DNA from: Prevotella sp.
GTDB taxonomy: Bacteria; Bacteroidota; Bacteroidia; Bacteroidales; Bacteroidaceae
Direction: 5' to 3'
DNA: 49,710 nt
NCBI GenBank assembly: GCA_017479675.1
Contig: JAFVBX010000063.1
Span: 1-49,710 of the forward strand
A model generated the notes under the pieces. That model saw nothing but the letters and a program-made list of their open reading frames with translations, was not told the origin of the DNA and ran no database searches. This document shows positions 26,739-34,481 of this stretch, piece by piece. Numbering within the stretch: the first letter of the stretch is position 1; each line of letters starts with the position of its first letter. Made by a program: the position numbers and the translations under genes.

Positions 26739-28667
26739 CTATCGAACCGGCAAGACAAGGCGGAAGCCCGTATTCACCCAGCGGCGGCGAGTGTCGAACA
26801 TATAACGGTTGGTGATGCGAGAATAGCGCGGAGAGTTGTTGTAGCCTCCGCCACGAATGACATGGAACCAGCTTTTCTTCTTATTCAACGGGTTAAGCTG
26901 AGTGTCAGGGGAATACTTGCCGTAGTAGTCCTCACACCACTCCCATACATTGCCCGACATGTCGTAGAGACCAAGCTCATTGGGGCTTTTCTTCTTCACC
27001 TCCACATGGCCGTCCCACTTCATGCACTCATCGCCTATCCATCCGCATTGCAGTATGTCGTTGCTGCCAGAGTACAGATAGCCTTTGGACTTACGTCCGC
27101 CACGTGCAGCATACTCCCATTCCGCCTCCGTAGGCAGTCGGAAGTTGAGATGGGTGATGGCATTGAGTTTCTTGATGAAAGCCTGACAGTCTTCATAGGT
27201 GACGTAGTCAACAGGCTGCTTCTTGCCCTTTATCTTACACTTGTTCTTACCCATGACAGCCTCCCAGATGTCTTGCGTCATCTCCGTCTCACCGATGTAG
27301 AAGCTGTTCACCACTACCTTATGGCGAGGCAGTTCGTCAGCATCGGCAAGAGTGTCGCCTGGCTGTGCACCCATCATGTAGGAGCCACCCTGTACATATT
27401 TCATAGTGAAGGTCATGCCGTTGACCTTTATCACTCGCTGTGAAGGACGTGCCTTGCCTCCCTGGGCAGATGCCGACAACGGCACAAGGAACAGCAGTAT
27501 TGCAGCAGCAGCCGTCGCAGCATTCCTGAGATAGGCAGCTCGAGGTTCAATAGCCCACCACACCACTCTTATCCAACAGAGGGCGTAGGTATAGACATCG
27601 AGCCATAAGTTTTCGTGAATGTACTCATGCAACCAACGCGGACAAAGCACGTCGGTTGGCAATATGCCGAAGTTTATCACCAACGACCAGAACAGCACCC
27701 AGTCATACCATTTGCGGTTGGGCTGTAGCCAGAATGCCATGACATAGCCAGGGAACGAGATGATGTAGGTATGCGTCTCGGGACAATCACTGAACAGGAT
27801 GATATAGCCTGACAGCACCGCCATGCAGCAAGTGCGGAAATAGAGGCTCTTCCATCGCTTGTAGTTGGCGAAGAAGCCTATGGCGAGGAGCGCCAGAAGT
27901 CCCACTTGCACCAATCGGTAGTTAGGCAGCAGGAAAGGTTTCAGACCACGAGCGAAGAGTATGCCGACGAAGTCGCTGTCGCTATGGTGGCTGCCTATCA
28001 TATTAAGCATATCACTGTACAGGGAAAGGGGATTGTCGAAGTTGAAATTCAACAGCGGCAGGGCAAGCAGCAAGGCTCCCAGAACTATGGCATAGCCAAA
28101 GTTGCGCCATGTCTTAGGATAACAGAACAGCAAGGCAAGCTCGGCACCGCCATAGACCTTGGTGCAAGCTGAAATCATGATGAGCAGCACCGCCCAGAAA
28201 CCTTTGCCACGTTCCAACAGCGAGAAGGCGAAGACAAAGAGATAAGCCACCACGGTGTTATACTGATAGCAGAAGATGGCTTGAAGCAACACGGGCAACA
28301 GGAACCACATCATCCTGACGCGATACTTCCAGAACTTCTGAGGCAGAGTCCATATAGAGAGGAAGAAGAGACTGTAGTTGGTCACATTCCACACATAAGG
28401 TCCCAGCCACCACGGCAGCATGAAAATCGGTGCGAAGAGCATGCTGAACACAGGGGTATAGAGGAAGTATATCTCATGAGCATAGGCATACTCCAAAGTA
28501 TATTCCGAGATACCCTCAAGAAACATTCGCGTGGAATCCTGATAGTCGTAGTAATTGGTACAGCGTCCGCGAAAAACCTCAAGAGAGGTCGCTATGAGCG
28601 TAATGAGCATGCCAAACCAGAATACGTTCTGGGGTTTGCTGCAAAAGGAAAGGAAACGTGACTTCAT
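26739..28667 (-). CDS. GT87-like (DUF2029) membrane protein fused to a secreted SUMF1/FGE-type domain
   Basis: A 642-residue fusion. Residues about 1-385 are a polytopic membrane protein (ten or more hydrophobic segments) resembling the DUF2029/GT87 polyprenyl-phosphate-sugar glycosyltransferases, and similar in layout to the separate GT87-like gene at 29614. Residues about 383-400 look like the core of a signal peptide (ILLFLVPLSASAQGG). Residues about 405-640 are a SUMF1/FGE-sulfatase domain: GSYMMGAQPGD, FYIGETEMTQDIWEAVMG, NFRLPTEAEWEYAARGG, DMSGNVWEWCEDYYG, VIRGGGYNN and TGFRLV. The usual FGE active-site cysteines after RGG are absent (SPRYSRITNR), so it is not expected to make formylglycine. 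No in-frame start codon lies at the junction. Confidence 0.82.
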   Translation of the reverse strand: MKSRFLSFCSKPQNVFWFGMLITLIATSLEVFRGRCTNYYDYQDSTRMFLEGISEYTLEYAYAHEIYFLYTPVFSMLFAPIFMLPWWLGPYVWNVTNYSLFFLSIWTLPQKFWKYRVRMMWFLLPVLLQAIFCYQYNTVVAYLFVFAFSLLERGKGFWAVLLIMISACTKVYGGAELALLFCYPKTWRNFGYAIVLGALLLALPLLNFNFDNPLSLYSDMLNMIGSHHSDSDFVGILFARGLKPFLLPNYRLVQVGLLALLAIGFFANYKRWKSLYFRTCCMAVLSGYIILFSDCPETHTYIISFPGYVMAFWLQPNRKWYDWVLFWSLVINFGILPTDVLCPRWLHEYIHENLWLDVYTYALCWIRVVWWAIEPRAAYLRNAATAAAAILLFLVPLSASAQGGKARPSQRVIKVNGMTFTMKYVQGGSYMMGAQPGDTLADADELPRHKVVVNSFYIGETEMTQDIWEAVMGKNKCKIKGKKQPVDYVTYEDCQAFIKKLNAITHLNFRLPTEAEWEYAARGGRKSKGYLYSGSNDILQCGWIGDECMKWDGHVEVKKKSPNELGLYDMSGNVWEWCEDYYGKYSPDTQLNPLNKKKSWFHVIRGGGYNNSPRYSRITNRYMFDTRRRWVNTGFRLVLPVR

Positions 28668-28672
28668 CTCTG

Positions 28673-29596
28673 TTAAAAGTTTATGCGCTCGCCTGTGATG
28701 TATGACGGACGGTGCTTTACCTCATTGAATATATAACCGATATAGGTTGCCATGACGCCCATTATCATTATCAGGATGCCGGCAATGAACCACATACTGA
28801 CAAACAGCGTGAGCCAACCGCTGACGTTAATGCCCGTTATCATAAAGTCGATGGCAAGGTAAAGGGCAAAACATATAGCGAGAAACGTTATGAGACTGCC
28901 GAAATAGACTATCAGTCGTAGTGCCTTGGTAGAGAAGGCTATCGTGGTGGTGACGGCGAGGTCTATTCGTTTCATCATGGAGTAGGAGGACTCCTTGCCG
29001 TCTGTACGCGGATCGTGAGGCACTGGTACTTTAGCATCACGGAATCCCACCCAGCGATTCATCAGCGGATAGTAGCGCACATAGTCGCCCATCTGTCCCA
29101 TAGCCTCAACCACCTTGCGGCGATATAGCACGAACTCGGCAACCGACTCGTCTTGCTTAGTGTTGGTAAGGTAACCTATGAGACGGTTGAACAGTTTGGA
29201 GCCTTGCGTCATGAAGTAGTTGTCGGGACGGTTCTGACGACTGGCGAAAACGATGTCGTAACCCTCCTGCGCCTTGTCATAGAGAGCCTTGATGTGGGAC
29301 GGCGGATTCTGCAAGTCGCAGTCGAGCGTTACTATGTACTCTCCCTGTGCGGCATCAAGCCCAGCATTAAGTGCCGGTTGCTGTCCGAAGTTTCTGCTGA
29401 GGAAGATAGACTTGACGTGCTTGTCCTTACTGCATATCTCGCGTATTATCTCACGTGAATTGTCTGGCGAGAAATCCTCTACGAGGATAATCTCGTAGTC
29501 ATCGGTTATCTCACGTGCAGCCTGTGTACACTGCCTTACGAGTTCTTCTAAGAGTGTTGGTGCCCCATAGCAGGGGCTTACTATTGATAGTACCAT
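28673..29596 (-). CDS. GtrB/DPM-like polyprenyl-phosphate glycosyltransferase
   Basis: GT2 enzyme with two C-terminal membrane segments (about residues 235-262 and 268-295), as in GtrB/ArnC-type enzymes that move a sugar from a nucleotide to undecaprenyl phosphate. IVSPCYGAPTLLEELV, ILVEDFSPDNSREII and the DxD in VTLDCDLQNPP are visible, as is the loop GKESSYSMMKRIDLA. At 307 residues it is normal. Its position between two GT87-like genes suggests it supplies the lipid-linked sugar used by them (inference). The gap to each neighbour is 5-17 bases. Confidence 0.9.
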   Translation of the reverse strand: MVLSIVSPCYGAPTLLEELVRQCTQAAREITDDYEIILVEDFSPDNSREIIREICSKDKHVKSIFLSRNFGQQPALNAGLDAAQGEYIVTLDCDLQNPPSHIKALYDKAQEGYDIVFASRQNRPDNYFMTQGSKLFNRLIGYLTNTKQDESVAEFVLYRRKVVEAMGQMGDYVRYYPLMNRWVGFRDAKVPVPHDPRTDGKESSYSMMKRIDLAVTTTIAFSTKALRLIVYFGSLITFLAICFALYLAIDFMITGINVSGWLTLFVSMWFIAGILIMIMGVMATYIGYIFNEVKHRPSYITGERINF

Positions 29597-29613
29597 TTTT
29601 TGTAGGTTAAGGG

Positions 29614-30831
29614 TTAAAGGACTAAGGCCGAAGGGTTATGGTTAACGTTAGCGTTTCCGTTATAATCTCTTCGCAGCATTTCCCACGTCAGTTTTATCCA
29701 TATCAGCACTACGGGGAGTGCCCTGAGTGCGTAGGGACGTATCACCTCTGTCTTGAGGGCTCTGGGATAGAGGTCGGTGGGCGACAGACTGCCAAACACG
29801 AAAGCGAACACCAACAGCGCCAAGTCCCAGTTACTGCGTTTCCAAGGTACGGAGGCATACCACAAGGGAATACCGATGTAGGCAATGACGTATGAACTGT
29901 TCTCTGTGCCTGTACTGATAAGTATCACCATAAACAACATCTGCACCAGCACCATCTTGCGAAATGCCAAGTGTTTCCACTGTCCTATACGGAAATAAGC
30001 TGTTGCAACAATCAACAGGTATGGCACGATTACCCACATATCGGAGTAGTCATAGTCTATCAGCGGTCGCCTGATGAGTCCCAACAAAGATATGTTGTTC
30101 ATCGTCAGGACATCGGCAGTGTTGGTCATATTCTTGCTTGCCAGGGCATGGTACCACGACTCATACTGCCCCACCACATAATCGGGCGAACTGATAACCA
30201 TGGGAGCGACAAACATTACTATGCTCCATACGAAAAGAGATACGAGAAAAGTCTTTTTCCTTTTTGAGAAGAAAAAGAATGACAGTCCCACCACACCAAG
30301 CAGTTTCACAAAGGTGCCGACACAGATAAAAAAGGTTGCCCAGTGGTCTTTCTTTTGCTCAACCATAGTAAACGACAGCAGTATCAATGCCGCTACGGCG
30401 ATATTGAACTGTGACATCATGAGACAGGTGATGAGGTCTTGAGCCGCATACCACAGCATGAACAGTATCTCGTACTTGGAAAAACGTGACGTGCGGATAG
30501 CAACGTAGAGCAACATGGCGAGAAACACATGCCACATCACTATGCCCAAGCCTTCGGGAACAACAGCAAAGGGAGCGATAAAGATGGAGAAGAAAGGACC
30601 GTAGTGATTAAGGTCGGCAAACTCCTCGGGATAGTAAAGATAGAGGTCCTTCCGCTCTATGGTATGCCAAAAGACGTACTTGTAAATCAGGAAGTTGTTG
30701 GCACCACGATGTGCCTTTACAAGTCCCGTAACCACACCCATCAGCAACCACAGCACAAATGTGACGCGGTAGTCGCGCCACAAGGGCAAGGCAAAGAAAT
30801 CTTTTATCTTCTGAATGAAGGGTGTCTGCAT
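29614..30831 (-). CDS. GT87-like (DUF2029) membrane glycosyltransferase
   Basis: Polytopic protein of 405 residues with about ten membrane segments. It resembles GT87-type transferases that use polyprenyl-phosphate sugars on the periplasmic side. NHYGPFFSIFIAPFAVVPEGLG near residue 75 corresponds to FLYTPVFSMLFAPIFMLPWWLG in the fused homologue at 26739, showing the two are paralogues. The C-terminal tail NGNANVNHN is low-complexity and encoded by AACG-rich repeat DNA. It is co-directional with the GtrB-like gene and the acyltransferase. Acceptor unknown. Confidence 0.8.
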   Translation of the reverse strand: MQTPFIQKIKDFFALPLWRDYRVTFVLWLLMGVVTGLVKAHRGANNFLIYKYVFWHTIERKDLYLYYPEEFADLNHYGPFFSIFIAPFAVVPEGLGIVMWHVFLAMLLYVAIRTSRFSKYEILFMLWYAAQDLITCLMMSQFNIAVAALILLSFTMVEQKKDHWATFFICVGTFVKLLGVVGLSFFFFSKRKKTFLVSLFVWSIVMFVAPMVISSPDYVVGQYESWYHALASKNMTNTADVLTMNNISLLGLIRRPLIDYDYSDMWVIVPYLLIVATAYFRIGQWKHLAFRKMVLVQMLFMVILISTGTENSSYVIAYIGIPLWYASVPWKRSNWDLALLVFAFVFGSLSPTDLYPRALKTEVIRPYALRALPVVLIWIKLTWEMLRRDYNGNANVNHNPSALVL

Positions 30832-30848
30832 CTTTTTGTAGTGAATCG

Positions 30849-32240
30849 TTATTTCTGTGTATCACCGAAAAGACGGCGGTACTCCTCTATCGTTCTCTTC
30901 CAGCGCTTATGGCTCCACAACCAATAGGGAGGAGCCTCGTTGATAGTCTGTTCGAGCATGCGTGTGTATTGTTCGGTGAGATAGAATTCCTCACACTCAT
31001 TTGGTGTGGAGGATATTAGTTTGAACTCAGCCTCATAGTGTCCGCGCTTCACCTTGCGCACATCAAGGTAATAGACATCCATATTGAGTTTCTTCATCAG
31101 TCGCTCGGCACCAGTAAACACTGGCGTATATTCATGGTTGAGGAAGCGTGTCCAATAGTGTATGTTTTGCCACAAAGGCACCTGGTCGGCTATAAAGCCT
31201 ATGACCAACGGCTTGCCTTGTTGCTTTAGCTTTATGATGTGTCGAATGCTCTCAGCCGCAGGTATGTTTACACCGCCCCACCTCTCACGTGTATAGGCTA
31301 CAAGGCGATCCATCACCTTATTCTCCAATGGATGATATAGCTGGCAGCACTGACTCACATCGCCAACTGCAAGGGGCAGGCTACTTACCCACTCCCAATT
31401 GCCGTAATGTCCCATGTACAGACCTATCGTCTTGCCGTTCTTCAGTGACTCGCGTGCCTGCTCCAGGTTCTTATACACCAGACGCTTGCGCAGTGACTTC
31501 TCTGATATGGAGAAGTACTTCAGGCTCTCCATCAAGAGGTCGCAGAAATGCTGGTAGTATCGGCGTTCTACCTTATATATCTCTTTTGCCGACTTATCTG
31601 GAAACGAATCGGTAAGATTCTTGTGCACCACCTTTCGGCGATACCTCACCACATGAAAGAGGAATGCCGAAATCACATCGGACAGGAAGTAGAGTACAAA
31701 GAACGGTATGCACGCTACGACATACCACAGAGCGAACATCAAGTGGTAGTTGAACGTGTCAAGGTACTTCTTCAGCCTCAGATCAAACTCACTGGGCTGC
31801 ACAATCTCACCCTTCACTCTATACAAAAACTCCTTGTTGAGAATGTCTATACACAACTTCAGCCACACAATGACGGCAGTCCAATGCACGATGTTGCCTG
31901 CCATGTCGCCAAGAACATCTATCTTGTTGAGCACAAAACCGAAAAGCAGCCCTGTGCTGCATATCATCCTAAGACGATAGGGCAAGTAGCGCCAACGTGT
32001 AACCCTTATCAGTTGACCTATATAAAGCAACAAGAAGAATGCCGTCCACCAACTGTTACACGGATTATAGCGGCTGTTCCACTGAGACAGATAGTCCGTA
32101 AACGTAGCACCGATGATGGCAATAGCCCAAAATGCCACGAGGGCAAAAATAATCCTCTCGTGTTTCGGCCATACATATTCCTTTCTCTCTATACACAGAA
32201 ACGATAAAACGACGGCTATCGTGACAAGTAAAACTATCAT
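30849..32240 (-). CDS. LpxL/HtrB-like lysophospholipid acyltransferase with N-terminal membrane extension
   Basis: The C-terminal ~300 residues match LpxL/HtrB lipid A acyltransferases: NYHLMFALWYVVACIPFFVLYFLSDV start the domain, GHYGNWEW carries the HX4E catalytic motif, and later stretches FIADQVPLWQN and PPYWLWSHKRWKR match. About 155 residues with four to five membrane segments precede it, which is not usual for LpxL. Start: the -7 box of the promoter covers 32271-32278, so the longer ATG at 32273 cannot be transcribed from it; the ATG at 32240 with GAAAGCGG ahead is chosen, giving 463 residues. It probably adds a late acyl chain to lipid A. Confidence 0.85.
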   Translation of the reverse strand: MIVLLVTIAVVLSFLCIERKEYVWPKHERIIFALVAFWAIAIIGATFTDYLSQWNSRYNPCNSWWTAFFLLLYIGQLIRVTRWRYLPYRLRMICSTGLLFGFVLNKIDVLGDMAGNIVHWTAVIVWLKLCIDILNKEFLYRVKGEIVQPSEFDLRLKKYLDTFNYHLMFALWYVVACIPFFVLYFLSDVISAFLFHVVRYRRKVVHKNLTDSFPDKSAKEIYKVERRYYQHFCDLLMESLKYFSISEKSLRKRLVYKNLEQARESLKNGKTIGLYMGHYGNWEWVSSLPLAVGDVSQCCQLYHPLENKVMDRLVAYTRERWGGVNIPAAESIRHIIKLKQQGKPLVIGFIADQVPLWQNIHYWTRFLNHEYTPVFTGAERLMKKLNMDVYYLDVRKVKRGHYEAEFKLISSTPNECEEFYLTEQYTRMLEQTINEAPPYWLWSHKRWKRTIEEYRRLFGDTQK

Positions 32241-32270
32241 CCGCTTTCTATTATATATATAAATAATGTG

Positions 32271-32302
32271 CAAAGATAGCGTTTTTTATTGAAACTCACA
32301 AA
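32271..32302 (-). promoter_or_regulatory. Promoter for the LpxL-like operon
   Basis: On the minus strand, TTTG (32302-32299), 20 bases, TATCTTTG (32278-32271). It sets the true start of the acyltransferase gene downstream of the longest possible ORF. Confidence 0.75.
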
Positions 32303-32394
32303 TAATAGTAGCAAGAGCATTCTGTTGATGTTAAAAAAACATAAAACTACACTTTGAAAGGGTGTCGCATAGCTTCTATGTTAATAAATATGTG

Positions 32395-32402
32395 TAACTT
32401 TG
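32395..32402 (+). promoter_or_regulatory. -7 box for rplM
   Basis: TAACTTTG followed by CA, a consensus -7 box about 190 bases before the L13 start. No clear TTTG is seen at the -33 position. Confidence 0.6.
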
Positions 32403-32407
32403 CACTC

Positions 32408-32590
32408 CGATTTCCGATTATCGCTGGGGAATTACTTAGGTTCCCCGTGGGTGATGTGTGTTAATAGTCGTGCGTTTGGCCGCGCCGACGGTTAGTGAAT
32501 CCGCACCCAGAGAGGCAAGGGGTGAATTAGACTGCACCCTGAGCCGAAACATGTTTTTTAGTAGTTATAAAAATTATCATTTACAAAGTA
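32408..32590 (+). ncRNA. Structured 5' leader of rplM-rpsI (probable r-protein leader)
   Basis: A long leader with several helices: GGGGAA (32426-32431) with TTCCCC (32441-32446), and a GGGTG with CACCC closing a larger domain that ends in CCGCACCCAG. A second GGGTG/CACCC hairpin follows. L13 leaders of this kind have been proposed in Bacteroidia (from memory). It contains CCGACGGTTAGTGAATC, similar to motifs in the L25 and S2 leaders. Confidence 0.6.
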
Positions 32591-33052
32591 ATGAACACTT
32601 TAAGTTACAAGACAATCTCCGCTAACAAGGAGACTGCAAAGAAGGAGTGGGTTGTAGTAGATGCTACAGATCAGGTAGTCGGCCGTCTCGCTTCTAAAGT
32701 GGCTAAGATACTTCGCGGTAAGTACAAGCCAAACTTCACACCTCACGTTGACTGTGGCGACAATGTCATCATCATCAATGCCAAGAAGGCTGTCTTCACA
32801 GGCAAGAAGGAAACTGATAAGGTTTACACACGCTACACTGGCTATCCAGGCGGTCAGCGTTTCAATACTCCTGCCGAGCTTCGCAAGAAGCAGGGCGGTG
32901 TTGACAAGATGATACGCCACGCCGTTAAGGGTATGTTGCCAAAGGGCATCCTCGGTCGCTCTATTCTCAACAACCTCTACATCTATGAGGGCACAGAGCA
33001 TCAGCAGCAGGCTCAGCAGCCTAAGGCTATCGACATCAATCAGTATAAATAA
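32591..33052 (+). CDS. rplM: 50S ribosomal protein L13
   Basis: Early-assembly large-subunit protein. WVVVDATDQVVGRLASKVAKILRGKYKP at residues 20-50 and the central DKVYTRYTGYPGG followed by AVKGMLPKGILGRSIL are family signatures. The length of 153 is slightly above E. coli (142) because of a Gln-rich tail. It is co-transcribed with rpsI 25 bases downstream, as in most bacteria, and is preceded by a long structured leader. Confidence 0.97.
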   Translation: MNTLSYKTISANKETAKKEWVVVDATDQVVGRLASKVAKILRGKYKPNFTPHVDCGDNVIIINAKKAVFTGKKETDKVYTRYTGYPGGQRFNTPAELRKKQGGVDKMIRHAVKGMLPKGILGRSILNNLYIYEGTEHQQQAQQPKAIDINQYK

Positions 33053-33077
33053 TAAAATAGGTGGATATTAAAATACA

Positions 33078-33464
33078 ATGGAAGTAATTAATGCAATCGG
33101 TCGCCGTAAAAGCGCTGTAGCTCGTGTTTACCTCTCAGAGGGAACCGGCAAGATTACCATCAACAAGATAGAACTCGACAAGTATTTCCCATCTGCAATA
33201 CTGCAGTACGTCGTAAAGCAGCCACTGGAACTCCTTGAAGCTACTGAGAAGTATGACATCAAGGCTAACCTCGACGGTGGTGGCTTCACAGGTCAGAGCC
33301 AGGCTCTGCGCCTTGCTATTGCACGTGCACTTGTCAAGATTGACGCTGAGGACAAGAAGACTCTCAAGGCTCAGGGCTTCCTCACACGCGATTCACGTGA
33401 GGTAGAGCGTAAGAAGCCAGGTCGTCCAAAGGCTCGTCGTCGCTTCCAGTTCTCTAAGCGTTAA
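33078..33464 (+). CDS. rpsI: 30S ribosomal protein S9
   Basis: Small-subunit head protein whose C-terminal tail reaches the P-site tRNA. The family end KKPGRPKARRRFQFSKR with its terminal Lys-Arg is intact, as is NAIGRRKSAVARVYL at the start and GGGFTGQSQALRLAIARAL in the middle. The length of 128 is normal. It forms an operon with rplM; a 129-base gap with its own structure separates it from rpsB. Confidence 0.97.
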   Translation: MEVINAIGRRKSAVARVYLSEGTGKITINKIELDKYFPSAILQYVVKQPLELLEATEKYDIKANLDGGGFTGQSQALRLAIARALVKIDAEDKKTLKAQGFLTRDSREVERKKPGRPKARRRFQFSKR

Positions 33465-33593
33465 TATAGGGAACTGCTGTTTAGTATCTAAACCGTTGAG
33501 ACTCGCAGCATGAGGCTGTGGCTACCCGATGGTTGTGATTCTGACAAATCATAAAAAAGAACGTAAACAAATTTATAAAAAAGAACAAAGACA
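33465..33593 (+). ncRNA. Structured intergenic leader ahead of rpsB
   Basis: Contains the perfect hairpin GTTTAG-TAT-CTAAAC (33479-33493), then a GC-richer part with CCCGATGGTTGTGATTC (33525-33541). That motif resembles CCGACGGTTAGTGAATC in the L13 leader. It may be a leader bound by S2 or another r-protein; the role is inferred. Confidence 0.45.
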
Positions 33594-34400
33594 ATGTCAA
33601 GAACAAATTTTGATCAGTTGCTTCAGGCAGGATGTCATTTCGGACACCTCAAGCGTAAGTGGAACCCAGCTATGGCTCCTTATATCTTCATGGAGCGCAA
33701 TGGCATTCACATCATCGACCTCAACAAGACCGTAATAAAGGTTGACGAGGCTGCTGAGGCACTGAAGAATATCGCTAAGCAGGGTAAGAAGATCCTGTTC
33801 GTCGCTACTAAAAAACAGGCTAAGGACGTGATTGCCGAGAAGGCACAGAGCGTAAACATGCCTTACGTTAACGAGCGCTGGGCTGGTGGTATGCTCACCA
33901 ACTTCCAGACTATCCGTAAGGCTATCAAGAAAATGGCGAACATCGACAAGCTTACTTCTGACGGCACATACAGCAACCTTTCTAAGCGCGAGCTCCTGCA
34001 GATTTCACGTCAGCGTGCAAAGTTGGAGAAGAACCTCGGTTCTATCGCCGATCTCACACGTCTGCCTTCTGCTATCTTCGTGGTTGACATCGAGAAGGAG
34101 CACATCGCAGTCAAGGAGGCTCACCGTCTCGGCATACCTGTCTTCGGTATCGTTGACACCAACGCTAACCCTAACGCCGTTGACTTCGCTATCCCAGCTA
34201 ACGACGACGCATAGGATTCTGTTGACGTAATACTCTCTGCTTGCTGTGACGCTATCAACGAGGACATCCAGGAGCGTAAGGTAGAGAAGGCTGACGACAA
34301 GGCTGCTGCACAGCAGGAGGACAAGCCAAAAGCAAAGGCAAAAGTTGCTGAGGCACCTGCTGAGGAGGCAACAGAAGAGGCTGCACCTGCTGCTGAGTAA
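33594..34400 (+). CDS. rpsB: 30S ribosomal protein S2, reading frame interrupted by an in-frame TAG
   Basis: Essential small-subunit protein. The first 206 codons (33594-34211) are a typical S2: NFDQLLQAGCHFGHLKRKWNP, VDEAAEALKNIAKQGKKILFVATK, NERWAGGMLTNFQTI, GIPVFGIVDTNANP and AIPANDD. Codon 207 (34212-34214) is TAG. The same frame then continues for 61 further codons to a TAA at 34398, beginning DSVDVILSACCDAINEDIQER, which is the expected C-terminal helix, then the acidic Ala/Glu-rich tail usual in Bacteroidetes. So the full-length gene is 268 codons with one internal amber codon. As read, S2 would be truncated just before its last conserved helix. This could be a sequencing error, a real mutation or readthrough. 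Confidence 0.9.
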
Positions 34401-34414
34401 TAAAAAAGTTTATA

Positions 34415-34453
34415 GTTGAAGGTTGAACGTTGAACGAACTTTTAACCTTCAAC
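34415..34453. repeat. Inverted repeat between rpsB and tsf
   Basis: GTTGAAGGTT (34415-34424) and AACCTTCAAC (34444-34453) are perfectly complementary around a 19-base loop. Further TTGAAC units lie within. A T-run does not follow, so attenuation is uncertain. Confidence 0.75.
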
Positions 34454-34481
34454 ATTCAACCAATAAAAAGAAAATAAGACA

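Noticed and set aside
33594-34400. General TAG reassignment (TAG as glutamine) in this genome
   Set aside because: TAG is the apparent natural stop of the antiporter, pepT, pth, the sulfatase-like gene, the GT2 gene at 21005 and the aminotransferase gene, each ending at the expected family length.
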